Assembly: GCA_040758525.1 (NCBI GenBank)
Contig: JBFLVQ010000027.1
Location: 1-32,770 of the forward strand
Source: JBFLVQ01 sp040758525
GTDB lineage: Bacteria > Acidobacteriota > Blastocatellia > Chloracidobacteriales > JADJPF01
Length of the DNA: 32,770 bases
Reading direction: 5' to 3'
Positions 16,282-23,708 of this stretch are shown here, in pieces. Within the stretch, counting starts at the first letter, position 1. The number at the start of each line of letters is the position of its first letter. The translations under genes were made by a program, and so were the position numbers. The notes under the pieces were generated by a model, which did not search any database, had not been told where the DNA came from, and was given only the letters and a program-made list of their open reading frames with translations.

Positions 16282-17250
16282 ATGGATCTGTTACTAGCCG
16301 CTCTCAAATACCAACCTGCAATTAAGCATCCGCTTGCCCTTGAGCGGACCTATCTGCAGAATCTCTTCTCTAATGTCTTCGATGTTCCATTAATAATCTT
16401 GGAAGCCAATAGTGGCTACGGTAAGACAACTATGCTTTCTTCAGTAGCACACCGGGAAGGTGTCTCTGCTCGCTGGTTGACACTGGATGATTCTGATGCA
16501 GAGCTATACAGTTTTGTCCACAATCTACTACAGGCTATCTATGGTCGTACCATTCCTAAAGAAGATAGTCTACACAATGTACAACATGCCCTCTCGCTTA
16601 TTCTTGGTGCGGTTAAGGAACAATCAGTAAGCTCGCTTATTTTAGACAATTTTGACACTGTCGCGCGCTCTCAACCAGTCAGTACACTACTAGAACAATT
16701 GATTGATCAGCTACCACCCTTTACACATCTTATTATTGCTACTAAGAAGCCGCCCAATCTACGCCATACTAGTCGTCAGCGTCATCGTAGTGTGATATTA
16801 ACTCAGTCCGATCTACGTTTTGATGTTGATGATGTCTCTCAGTATTTCTTGAAGGTCTACAATTATAAGCTGCTACCAGAAGATGCTGCCTTTATCATTG
16901 AACGTACAGAAGGTCGCCCTGTGCTTATTAATCTATTAGGGCAACTAACACGTAATCTCCCTAATTATCTTAAGATTGATTGGCGACAGTTACCTATGAG
17001 TCCAGAACAGGAGGCGGTTAAACTGCTTCTACGTGAAGTTATCACCAAACTGCCTAAAGCGCTTTCACGTATGGCAGCTTCGGTTCGTGAGACCCGCGCG
17101 CTGCTCAGTGATGGGGCTTCACCGCTTTGTAATCTGCTTGATACTCTGGCTGAACGACATTGCCTAGTACAGCAATATTGCGACAATGGTAACGGTCGCG
17201 TAATCAATGTCCCACATGAAATATTGGTAGATCTCTCCTCTTTGATCTGA
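16282..17250 (+). CDS. MalT-like STAND NTPase domain protein without output domain
   Basis: The 322-residue protein resembles the ATPase half of MalT/LuxR-type STAND regulators. A P-loop EANSGYGKTT ends near residue 50 with Lys48, ARWLTLDDSDAE follows at 63-74, Walker B SLILDNFD is at 118-125, and LRFDVDDVSQYF and EGRPVLINLLGQL come later. Full-length MalT-type proteins are about 900 residues and continue into TPR repeats and a LuxR helix-turn-helix. Here the frame ends after a short winged-helix-like segment (DTLAERHCLVQQYC). The ending looks natural: no LuxR-like coding was seen in the 244 bases that follow, which hold only a hairpin. It could be a stand-alone signalling NTPase or a modulator of the GAF activator 77 bases upstream. 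The ribosome binding site is weak. Confidence 0.75.
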   Translation: MDLLLAALKYQPAIKHPLALERTYLQNLFSNVFDVPLIILEANSGYGKTTMLSSVAHREGVSARWLTLDDSDAELYSFVHNLLQAIYGRTIPKEDSLHNVQHALSLILGAVKEQSVSSLILDNFDTVARSQPVSTLLEQLIDQLPPFTHLIIATKKPPNLRHTSRQRHRSVILTQSDLRFDVDDVSQYFLKVYNYKLLPEDAAFIIERTEGRPVLINLLGQLTRNLPNYLKIDWRQLPMSPEQEAVKLLLREVITKLPKALSRMAASVRETRALLSDGASPLCNLLDTLAERHCLVQQYCDNGNGRVINVPHEILVDLSSLI

Positions 17251-17251
17251 T

Positions 17252-17273
17252 ACCAAATTTTACACCATTTGGT
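17252..17273 (+). terminator. Hairpin after MalT-like gene, weak terminator candidate
   Basis: ACCAAAT (17252-17258) and ATTTGGT (17267-17273) form a perfect 7-bp stem with an 8-base loop right after the stop codon. It is AT-rich and only TTAA follows, so efficient termination is doubtful. Confidence 0.3.
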
Positions 17274-17494
17274 TTAACTGCTTACCCATTTCGTGTAGAC
17301 CAACCCACCCGGTTACTAGTAGCATCATACACGCGTACAGGAAAAGCGTGACTTGTTTATCGATACCTACTTTTTATGGCCAACTTGCTGATTGGCATAG
17401 GACTTGTTACTGCGCTGGGAAACTGGTCTGTGCCAGTAACAAATCCTGCTGATATTATTAATGATCGCTAGTCTAGCCCTGGGAGTGCCCCGGT

Positions 17495-19141
17495 ATGAAA
17501 AATTGTCCTGTCTGTTTCCGTGAATATTCTGATCAGGTTCAATACTGCACACGAGACGGATCAAGATTACAGAGTGTAGTTGCCTACAAGCATTGTCCTG
17601 AATGTAATGCGCAGTATCCAACTGGCTTCCATAAATGCCTAACACATAATTTAGATCTGATTCCACGTAGGCAACCGAGCAATACCGACTCTAACTTTTG
17701 TTCGCCATGCAATAAGTATTATCCACCTACGTTAGAGAATTGTCCTGTGCATGGTATTGCTCTTAAGGCTATCGCGCCACCCACACCAATAGGTTGCGAT
17801 AAGGTTGAGGATGAGATAGAGGAGAACCTAGTATCTGCTGAAGCCAGTCAGGAGGTGGATGAGAGAGAGGAAAAAGAGCGATTTGAAGTCTCTTTACCGC
17901 TTAATATGCCGTCACCGTTCATAGTCAGTGCTGCTTTGCTTGATGCAGAAGAGACGGATACTAATAAGAGCGAGGAATTAGCGGAGATAGTAGCGCCACA
18001 GACGGTCGAGAATGAGATACCTGCTGCTGCTAACACGAGAGAGTTGGAGCCGCCTAGAGCATTTGCAATGAACACACTGACACAGTACTCACCTGCCCAA
18101 TATGCTAGTGAGGATCGTCGCCTCATTGCCATCTTAACATTAGTAGCGATAGTGCTGGCTGGTGGCTTTCTTGTTTATGCTTTGCCGAAAGCAATAAGCC
18201 ATATGCGTGCACGCACTAACACACCTGTCACGCCGGTTGTGACACCAGCACAAGAGCCTGCCATTGAATTGGCAAAAGAACCTACTACACCTACAGAAGC
18301 GAAGGAGCAAGAAGAGACAGAAATAGTTCAGCGTATCGAGCTAAAACCTACCGTCCCTGCTTCTGTACAAACTGAGCGAGGCGGAGTGACAGAAGCGGCA
18401 GGTGTAATTCCTACTATGCCTGCAACTGCATCAGCTAAATCTCCTGCCAAAGCAACGCCACCGCAATCGGATCACAAGAGCGGGGCAAAGACTGATACTA
18501 AACCAAAGAACGAACCAACACAGCCATCTACAGCAAATCGAAATTCGTCTACCTCTATGCCTACCATACCGGCGATGGAGGCAAAAGGAAACACAGATAA
18601 GACTGGTAATTCTGGTAATAATGAGATTGCGATAAATAATAAACCAACTTCTAAACCCGTTCCCGCCAGCGGTAGTGATATTAATGAAAGCAAAACTGTG
18701 GACAAAACCAGCAATGAAACTTCACGTGTTGTGCGTCCTACAGATGATGAGATTGCCGCACGGCCAAAAGTACGGCAGAGCCGACTTTCAAAGATTGTTG
18801 CCACGGTTTCCAACAAGTCACGGCGACAGGTGAGTGATGGTTTTGTTTACTATTTTGATCTGGTATTGCGTGAAGTGACCGGCCTTGGGCTAGAATGGCG
18901 TACCGCTACAGTGCGTAAAATCTCTTATTCAGGCCAAGAGGATGTGGTTAGCAATGTGATTGCGGATCAAATTCCCCCCAATGGCAGCGCCCGTTATCGT
19001 ATGAGAGTTAAATTAGCAGGTAGATGTATAGAAGATTGGTTTGGACAACTAATCTTTATCAGCTCAGGCGTTGATGAGAATGGCAATAAGGTTGAGCTTG
19101 AGTATAGCCTGTTATTAGACAATTCCTTTCCTACTAACTGA
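17495..19141 (+). CDS. Triple zinc-ribbon single-pass membrane protein
   Basis: The 548-residue protein opens with three tandem Cys clusters, C4-C7-C18-D21, C34-C37-C48-H51 and C69-C72-C83-H86, each CxxC-x10-C-xx-D/H. A Glu-rich region follows, then one membrane helix at about 209-228 and a long Thr/Lys/Pro/Ser-rich spacer of about 220 residues. The C-terminal beta-rich domain of about 120 residues (YYFDLVLREVTGLGLEWRTATVRKI, ending EYSLLLD) was not recognised. The first cluster is superimposable on the N-termini of both kinases in the window. The layout suggests a cytoplasmic zinc head joined through the membrane to an envelope domain on a flexible stalk. GGGAG upstream supports the ATG. A terminator follows directly. 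The molecular function is unknown. Confidence 0.8.
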   Translation: MKNCPVCFREYSDQVQYCTRDGSRLQSVVAYKHCPECNAQYPTGFHKCLTHNLDLIPRRQPSNTDSNFCSPCNKYYPPTLENCPVHGIALKAIAPPTPIGCDKVEDEIEENLVSAEASQEVDEREEKERFEVSLPLNMPSPFIVSAALLDAEETDTNKSEELAEIVAPQTVENEIPAAANTRELEPPRAFAMNTLTQYSPAQYASEDRRLIAILTLVAIVLAGGFLVYALPKAISHMRARTNTPVTPVVTPAQEPAIELAKEPTTPTEAKEQEETEIVQRIELKPTVPASVQTERGGVTEAAGVIPTMPATASAKSPAKATPPQSDHKSGAKTDTKPKNEPTQPSTANRNSSTSMPTIPAMEAKGNTDKTGNSGNNEIAINNKPTSKPVPASGSDINESKTVDKTSNETSRVVRPTDDEIAARPKVRQSRLSKIVATVSNKSRRQVSDGFVYYFDLVLREVTGLGLEWRTATVRKISYSGQEDVVSNVIADQIPPNGSARYRMRVKLAGRCIEDWFGQLIFISSGVDENGNKVELEYSLLLDNSFPTN

Positions 19142-19172
19142 GCTAAAGTTCAGTCAGTGTCTCCAACTAGTG

Positions 19173-19195
19173 GCCGCCGACCAAGCGGCTTTTTT
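19173..19195 (+). terminator. Rho-independent terminator
   Basis: GCCGC (19173-19177) pairs with GCGGC (19185-19189) across a 7-base loop and is followed by six T. It ends the plus-strand block that finishes with the triple zinc-ribbon gene and overlaps the stop codon of the convergent diguanylate cyclase gene. Confidence 0.8.
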
Positions 19196-20141
19196 ATTGG
19201 GTGGCAGGATCGACAACAGGCTTCTTGTAGAGACAGACACGATTGCGGCCAGACTGTTTTGCTTCGTATAGGGCAATATCAGCGGCCTCAATGAGTGCAG
19301 TAGCAACACTACAGTCACTAGGGAATTCCGATACACCTATGCTGATAGTGATTGAGAGAGTAGCATCAGAGTCATGTATAGAGGCAGGAAATTGATAGGC
19401 TTCTAGAGCCTCTCGCACCCGTTCGGCTGCCTCCAGCCCTTTGCTTTTAGGAGTTTCTGGTAATAGCGCAATAAACTCTTCACCACCGTAACGGGCAACT
19501 ACATCAGAATCACGCAAAGTCTGATGTATTATCTTAGCAGTCAGCCGTAGTACTTCACTACCAATTAGGTGACCATAAGTATCATTTACTTTTTTGAAGA
19601 AATCTAAGTCCATCATTAACACACAGAATTCATGTTGATGACGTTGTGAGCGAACCAGCTCACGTTCTAGTTCCATTGCAAAGCTTTTACGGGTAAGTAG
19701 ACCGGTCAAGTCGTCATGTACAATCAATTCATGCACACGTTCCTGGTATTCAACCTCTAGTTCATCTAGCAAGGCAAATTTGAAGAGTTGCCGGCCCACC
19801 TTAATCTTGTCGCCATCATTAAGCATGCGTGCCTCTTTTTGAGGCAATAGAGCACCATTGAGCAAAGTACCATTGGTACTGCCCATATCAGCAAGCCAAA
19901 ATTGTTTTTCTCCATCATCAGCACTGACCGAAAAGATCTGTGCGTGTACACGGGAGGCCACATCGTCGTCAAGTGGCAGATCAACGACTTCGCTATCACG
20001 ACCAATTAATAGCTTGGGGCGATCTAGTCGGATTATCGTGCCGAGCTTGTCCCCACATAAAAAGATGAGGGCCGCATAACGCTTCTTCGGTACATAAATT
20101 CCGCTAATGCGGAGACGCAAAGTCTTGTTACCTTCATTCAC
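19194..20141 (-). CDS. FHA domain diguanylate cyclase (FHA-GGDEF)
   Basis: The 315-residue soluble protein joins a phosphothreonine-binding FHA domain (about 25-122: IGRDSE at 46-51, SRVHAQIFS at 63-71, STNGTLLNG at 88-96) to a GGDEF domain (about 140-305). The active-site motif is GGEEF at 219-223, intact for making cyclic di-GMP. The inhibitory I-site RxxD (RDSD, 210-213) lies exactly five residues upstream, so product feedback inhibition is expected. The FHA residues that contact phosphothreonine appear to be present, so it may respond to a Ser/Thr kinase such as those nearby. Translation probably starts at a GTG (20141) with AGAGG about 12 bases upstream. Cyclic di-GMP commonly controls pili and biofilm, which fits the pilus genes 8 kb away, but that link is inference. 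Confidence 0.93.
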   Translation of the reverse strand: MNEGNKTLRLRISGIYVPKKRYAALIFLCGDKLGTIIRLDRPKLLIGRDSEVVDLPLDDDVASRVHAQIFSVSADDGEKQFWLADMGSTNGTLLNGALLPQKEARMLNDGDKIKVGRQLFKFALLDELEVEYQERVHELIVHDDLTGLLTRKSFAMELERELVRSQRHQHEFCVLMMDLDFFKKVNDTYGHLIGSEVLRLTAKIIHQTLRDSDVVARYGGEEFIALLPETPKSKGLEAAERVREALEAYQFPASIHDSDATLSITISIGVSEFPSDCSVATALIEAADIALYEAKQSGRNRVCLYKKPVVDPATQ

Positions 20142-20168
20142 GCCGAATAATATACCTCTAAAGGACTT

Positions 20169-20174
20169 ATTATA
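20169..20174 (-). promoter_or_regulatory. Putative -10 box for FHA-GGDEF gene
   Basis: A perfect TATAAT on the minus strand lies about 28 bases upstream of the GTG start. No convincing -35 accompanies it. Confidence 0.35.
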
Positions 20175-20218
20175 TCAATATACTGCATTGAATAAATTAT
20201 TCCCTCTGCTACAGTGGT

Positions 20219-20416
20219 ATGTCTATAGATAAGCTCAACATTGAAGCAATCAACTATCTAGTGTTTATTGCTCTTGTCGGTATTGGCTCGACGGATACGA
20301 ATCGGGGTAGGCTTGACGCCGTTGTCAAGGCAGCAATAGAATTTATTGGTGATATTGATAAACTATTGACCAAGCTCGGGCTGCTTAAATTAGCCAACCT
20401 GAGTATGGGGTATTAA
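20219..20416 (+). CDS. Possible small hypothetical protein upstream of ribA
   Basis: An open frame of 65 codons ends just before ribA (its TAA is followed at once by an in-frame GTG candidate for ribA). The predicted protein has a hydrophobic stretch (YLVFIALVGIG) and an amphipathic end (EFIGDIDKLLTKLGLLKLANL). No ribosome binding site is visible and I do not recognise the sequence. Codon use is not obviously unlike its neighbours. It may be a real small protein, a leader peptide of the ribA-moaA unit, or chance. Confidence 0.35.
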   Translation: MSIDKLNIEAINYLVFIALVGIGSTDTNRGRLDAVVKAAIEFIGDIDKLLTKLGLLKLANLSMGY

Positions 20417-20431
20417 GTGGAAGATCCTAAT

Positions 20432-21049
20432 ATGTCGAAAGTGTTTGAAGCAAGTGTAGAGTTGGTTGCAGAAGCAAAACTGCCTACCGAAATGGGTGTC
20501 TTTCGTATTCTTGGCATTCGTAGCAAAACCAGTGGTGAAGAGTTTGTTGCATTGGCACAGGGTGAGTTTACTTCTACACGTGCCACACTGGTGCGTATTC
20601 ACTCGCAATGTTTGACTGGCGATGTATTCCATTCGATTAAATGTGACTGCGGTCGTCAATTGCGTGCTGCTATGGAGATGGTTGCCGCTGCCCAGCATGG
20701 AGTGATCATCTATCAACCACAAGAAGGACGCGGTATAGGCATAATTAATAAGATACGTGCTTACGCTCTGCAAGATCAGGGCGCCGACACCGTAGAGGCA
20801 AATCTACAACTTGGTTTTGAAGCTGATGAGCGTAGCTATGATCAATGTGCTGAGATCCTCAAGCTGCTTAATATTGTTCGTGTACGTCTGATGTCGAATA
20901 ATCCAGATAAGATTGCCGCTCTACAGGCTGCTGATATAGAGATTGTTGAACGTGTTCCACTAGAGATCGAGACTGAGCCAGTTGAGCCTGCGCGCGACTA
21001 CTTGAAGACCAAAAAAGAGAAGATGGGCCATCTACTCTCTGTCATCTGA
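20432..21049 (+). CDS. ribA: GTP cyclohydrolase II
   Basis: RibA converts GTP to the diaminopyrimidine ribose phosphate that starts riboflavin synthesis. The 205-residue protein is a stand-alone cyclohydrolase II of typical length, not fused to RibB. The zinc ligands follow the C-x10-C-x-C pattern (Cys60, Cys71, Cys73, in HSIKCDCGRQL). The catalytic region QPQEGRGIGIINKIRAY and the substrate-binding RLMSNNPDKIAAL are intact. I prefer the ATG at 20432, with GGAAG 8 bases upstream. A GTG at 20417 would add five residues. The moaA gene starts 7 bases after its stop, which pairs two pathways that both begin from GTP (flavin and molybdopterin). Confidence 0.95.
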   Translation: MSKVFEASVELVAEAKLPTEMGVFRILGIRSKTSGEEFVALAQGEFTSTRATLVRIHSQCLTGDVFHSIKCDCGRQLRAAMEMVAAAQHGVIIYQPQEGRGIGIINKIRAYALQDQGADTVEANLQLGFEADERSYDQCAEILKLLNIVRVRLMSNNPDKIAALQAADIEIVERVPLEIETEPVEPARDYLKTKKEKMGHLLSVI

Positions 21050-21056
21050 GGCTTTT

Positions 21057-22064
21057 ATGCTACCAATTACTAATGGTTTACTCACAGATAGCTATGGACG
21101 TGTGATACGAGACCTGCGCATTTCTATTACTGATCGCTGCAATTTCCGTTGTATCTACTGTATGCCTGCTGAGGGCGTAATCTGGAAGGATAAGTCTGAG
21201 ATCCTCTCCTATGAGGAACTGCTGTTACTAGCTGAGGTCTTTGTTTCACTAGGCGTTAACAAACTGCGGGTAACAGGGGGTGAGCCATTGTTACGACGTG
21301 GCGTGGTCAAATTTATTAAGGCACTAGCTGCTATCCCTGGTTTACAAGATCTTGCTATGACCACAAATGCCTATTTCTTACCGGAATTTGCTGAGCCACT
21401 AGCTAAGGCTGGCCTTAAACGTATTAGTATTAGTTTAGACTCTTTAAGACCACAATCTTTTGAATTCCTTACTAAAATTAATGCTCTTGACCGGGTATTG
21501 GCTGGTATTGCCGCGGCGCGCCAATTTAATCTTACTCCAATCAAGGTCAATATGGTGGTGATGCGTGGAATCAATGATGATGAGGTAGTTGACTTTGCTG
21601 CTTTTGCCCGCGAGCATAGTCTGATCGCCCGCTACATTGAATATATGCCACTTGATGGTCCTGGTGAATGGCAACGTGAGAAGGTCGTTTCAGGGCGTGA
21701 GATCTATGAGAAGATCCAGGCTCGCTTCCCGCTTGTCCCGCTAGTTGCCAACCATCTCAGTGAAACAGCACAGCGTTATGGATTTGCTGATGGTACTGCA
21801 GGTGAGGTCGGCATTATTGCGCCTGTCACACAACCTTTCTGTGGTGCCTGCAGTCGTATTCGCCTCACTGCTGATGGACAGATACGTACCTGCCTCTTCT
21901 CTCTTAATGAACATAATTTGCGTGAACTAATACGTAGTGGCGCAGATCGACATGATCTGGTCAGTTTCATTAGGCGTACAATACTTAAAAAAGAGGCAAG
22001 CCATCGTATTAATGAAGTAGATTTTGTCCCTCCAGAACGTACAATGTCCTGTATTGGTGGATAA
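21057..22064 (+). CDS. moaA: GTP 3',8-cyclase, molybdenum cofactor biosynthesis protein A
   Basis: MoaA is a radical SAM enzyme that cyclises GTP as the first step to cyclic pyranopterin monophosphate. The 335-residue protein has the N-terminal cluster motif Cys28-x3-Cys32-x2-Cys35 (TDRCNFRCIYCMP). The C-terminal second 4Fe-4S cluster has Cys262, Cys265 and Cys279 (PFCGACSRIRLTADGQIRTC). VTGGEPLLRRG is also present. The protein ends in Gly-Gly, as MoaA does, and that tail is needed for activity. GAGG lies 6 bases before the ATG. It follows ribA in a likely operon. No other moa or moe gene is in the window. Confidence 0.96.
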   Translation: MLPITNGLLTDSYGRVIRDLRISITDRCNFRCIYCMPAEGVIWKDKSEILSYEELLLLAEVFVSLGVNKLRVTGGEPLLRRGVVKFIKALAAIPGLQDLAMTTNAYFLPEFAEPLAKAGLKRISISLDSLRPQSFEFLTKINALDRVLAGIAAARQFNLTPIKVNMVVMRGINDDEVVDFAAFAREHSLIARYIEYMPLDGPGEWQREKVVSGREIYEKIQARFPLVPLVANHLSETAQRYGFADGTAGEVGIIAPVTQPFCGACSRIRLTADGQIRTCLFSLNEHNLRELIRSGADRHDLVSFIRRTILKKEASHRINEVDFVPPERTMSCIGG

Positions 22065-22066
22065 GT

Positions 22067-22444
22067 ATGGCAATGTCGTGGCGCACCAAAAAAGAACCGA
22101 GTATAACCTATAATCCCGGTGAATTTGAGGTGCTTAAGACAAAGGCGGAGCGTGCTTGGTGGAATGGCGGTACGCTGTTGATTACAAATCATCGTCTCTT
22201 CTGGTTTCCTACCAGCACAAAAGGTGCGCCCGCTGTTGAGATCGATTTGCGACAGGTGCTGGGCTGTGTTGAAGTGCGTTCCTGGTACTATTTTCTAATG
22301 CGCCCAGCGCTCAAGATCTTGATCTCGAATGGCACATCAATCGATTTTCATGGTATTAGCAATTTCACTGCTGCCAAGGTCAATATTGAGCGGCTGATGG
22401 GACAGGATCGCTACACTCCCGGAGCGCTCTTCTCTAACTCTTGA
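22067..22444 (+). CDS. Small PH/GRAM-like domain protein
   Basis: The 125-residue protein begins 2 bases after the moaA stop. It shows a GRAM or bacterial PH-like beta pattern: WNGGTLLITNHRLFWFP (34-50), then IDLRQVLGCVEV, LKILISNGTSIDF and a closing helix (FTAAKVNIERLM). No signal peptide or membrane helix is present. Such domains usually bind lipid or protein, and the exact role is unknown. The start could be ATG 22067 or ATG 22073, and neither has a strong ribosome binding site. Tight linkage suggests cotranscription with moaA, but nothing ties it to cofactor synthesis. Confidence 0.75.
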   Translation: MAMSWRTKKEPSITYNPGEFEVLKTKAERAWWNGGTLLITNHRLFWFPTSTKGAPAVEIDLRQVLGCVEVRSWYYFLMRPALKILISNGTSIDFHGISNFTAAKVNIERLMGQDRYTPGALFSNS

Positions 22445-22447
22445 TTC

Positions 22448-23614
22448 TCATCTGTAAAGTAGATACTTTTCCCGTAGTGGCAGAAACTGTTTACATTGTT
22501 CCTGCCAGCACTGCGATATCTTATCAAGCGATCCGTTGGCTTCAATCTCTTTACGTACCGTATCTGTGCCGTAGATTACATCGATAGGTAACTGATCAAC
22601 TACATATTCATAAGGTGGCGATTTCCATTCAAAATGATCTTTATAGAGATCATAGATCGCTTTTAGAATTGCAACTCCAGTAATGACAGGTTGAAACTGT
22701 TGGCGGTCGAGTACATGAACTTGTAGCCCGCCGCAGAGCTGGCCTGCATGCTTGTGAAATGTCGGCTGAAAATAGAGAGGACGGAAATAGACACCGCTTA
22801 GTCCTATAGCATTGAGTAGATCGGTAAGTTGATAGGGATCAATATAAGGTGCGCCAATTATCTCGAATGGACGTGTTGTGCCACGCCCTTCTGAAACCAT
22901 CGTGCCTTCGAATATTACCATGCCAGGATAGACAGTAGCAGTATCTAGTGTAGGCATATTGGGTGAAGGCAAGATCCAGGGTAGTTTGGTATCTTCCCAC
23001 CACATCGCACGCTGCCAACCGTCCATAGGGACAATGTCTAGTTGACAGTGGATCTGAAACTCTTTGTTAAAGAGCTGAGCAAGCTCACCTACCGTCATAC
23101 CATGGCGCATAGGGATTGGATATAGGCCGACGAAAGAGGCAAAGGCGGTATCTAGAATATTGCCTTCAACCATCTCTCCACCGATCGGATTGGGCCGATC
23201 AAGCACAATCATACGACGACCGTAGCGAGCGCAGGATTGCATTGCATAGGCCATTGTGTAGATAAAAGTATAGACACGAGTGCCAACATCCTGTGCGTCA
23301 AACACAAGCACATCAATATCCTTTAACATCTCTTCACTGGGTATACGAGTCTCACCGTATAGGCTGTAGACGGGCAGTCCAGTACGTCGATCGGTAAAGC
23401 CTTCCCACTCAATCATATTATCTTGTGTCTCACCACGTATACCATGCTGAGGGCCGTATAGGGCTGTGAGCTTGAATTCCTGGCAACTATAGAAAATATC
23501 TGCAGCATGTTGATAATGTTGATTGATCGATGCAGGGTGTACAATCAGACCCACACGCTGGCCGCGCAACAGATCTAGATGTTGCTCAAATAGTGTTTCC
23601 AGGCCAATTTTCAT
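22448..23614 (-). CDS. DUF1343/NamZ family protein (putative exo-beta-N-acetylmuramidase)
   Basis: The 388-residue protein matches the DUF1343 family, whose characterised member NamZ removes N-acetylmuramic acid from the non-reducing end of peptidoglycan fragments. Family features include GLIVHPASIN, the TALYGPQHGIRGETQ segment, DVLVFDAQDVGTRVYTFIYTM, VLDRPNPIGG, PSPNMPTLDTATVYPG and EGRGTTRPFEIIGAPY. The ATG at 23614 has GGAAGG about 6 bases upstream and begins directly with the family sequence (KIGLETLFEQH). A longer frame from 23659 is possible. Neither start gives a signal peptide, whereas family members are often secreted, so this version may work in the cytoplasm on recycled fragments. 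Its end is 3 bases from the convergent PH-like gene. Confidence 0.9.
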   Translation of the reverse strand: MKIGLETLFEQHLDLLRGQRVGLIVHPASINQHYQHAADIFYSCQEFKLTALYGPQHGIRGETQDNMIEWEGFTDRRTGLPVYSLYGETRIPSEEMLKDIDVLVFDAQDVGTRVYTFIYTMAYAMQSCARYGRRMIVLDRPNPIGGEMVEGNILDTAFASFVGLYPIPMRHGMTVGELAQLFNKEFQIHCQLDIVPMDGWQRAMWWEDTKLPWILPSPNMPTLDTATVYPGMVIFEGTMVSEGRGTTRPFEIIGAPYIDPYQLTDLLNAIGLSGVYFRPLYFQPTFHKHAGQLCGGLQVHVLDRQQFQPVITGVAILKAIYDLYKDHFEWKSPPYEYVVDQLPIDVIYGTDTVRKEIEANGSLDKISQCWQEQCKQFLPLREKYLLYR

Positions 23615-23637
23615 GCTTGCCTTCCTGCTAGACACAG

Positions 23638-23665
23638 TTGACGAATTGAGACGGACCATAATAAT
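23638..23665 (+). promoter_or_regulatory. Putative sigma-70 promoter, rightward
   Basis: TTGACG (23638-23643) and AATAAT (23660-23665) are spaced by 16 bases and lead to the hypothetical gene at 23709 with a leader of about 37 bases. The -10 shares bases with the -10 of the leftward promoter. Confidence 0.5.
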
Positions 23666-23686
23666 AGATTGTGTTCATCAATTCAA
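23658..23686 (-). promoter_or_regulatory. Putative sigma-70 promoter, leftward
   Basis: On the minus strand TTGAAT (23686-23681) and TATTAT (23663-23658) are spaced by exactly 17 bases and would drive the NamZ-like gene. It overlaps the opposite promoter, so the two cannot easily be occupied at once. Confidence 0.5.
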
Positions 23687-23708
23687 CCAGAGTGAAGGGG
23701 AAGCGCAT

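Noticed and set aside
23523..23708. Upstream extension of the hypothetical gene at 23709
   Set aside because: The extension overlaps the start and promoter of the divergent NamZ-like gene and has Cys/Arg-rich shadow composition. The ATG at 23709 has a good ribosome binding site.
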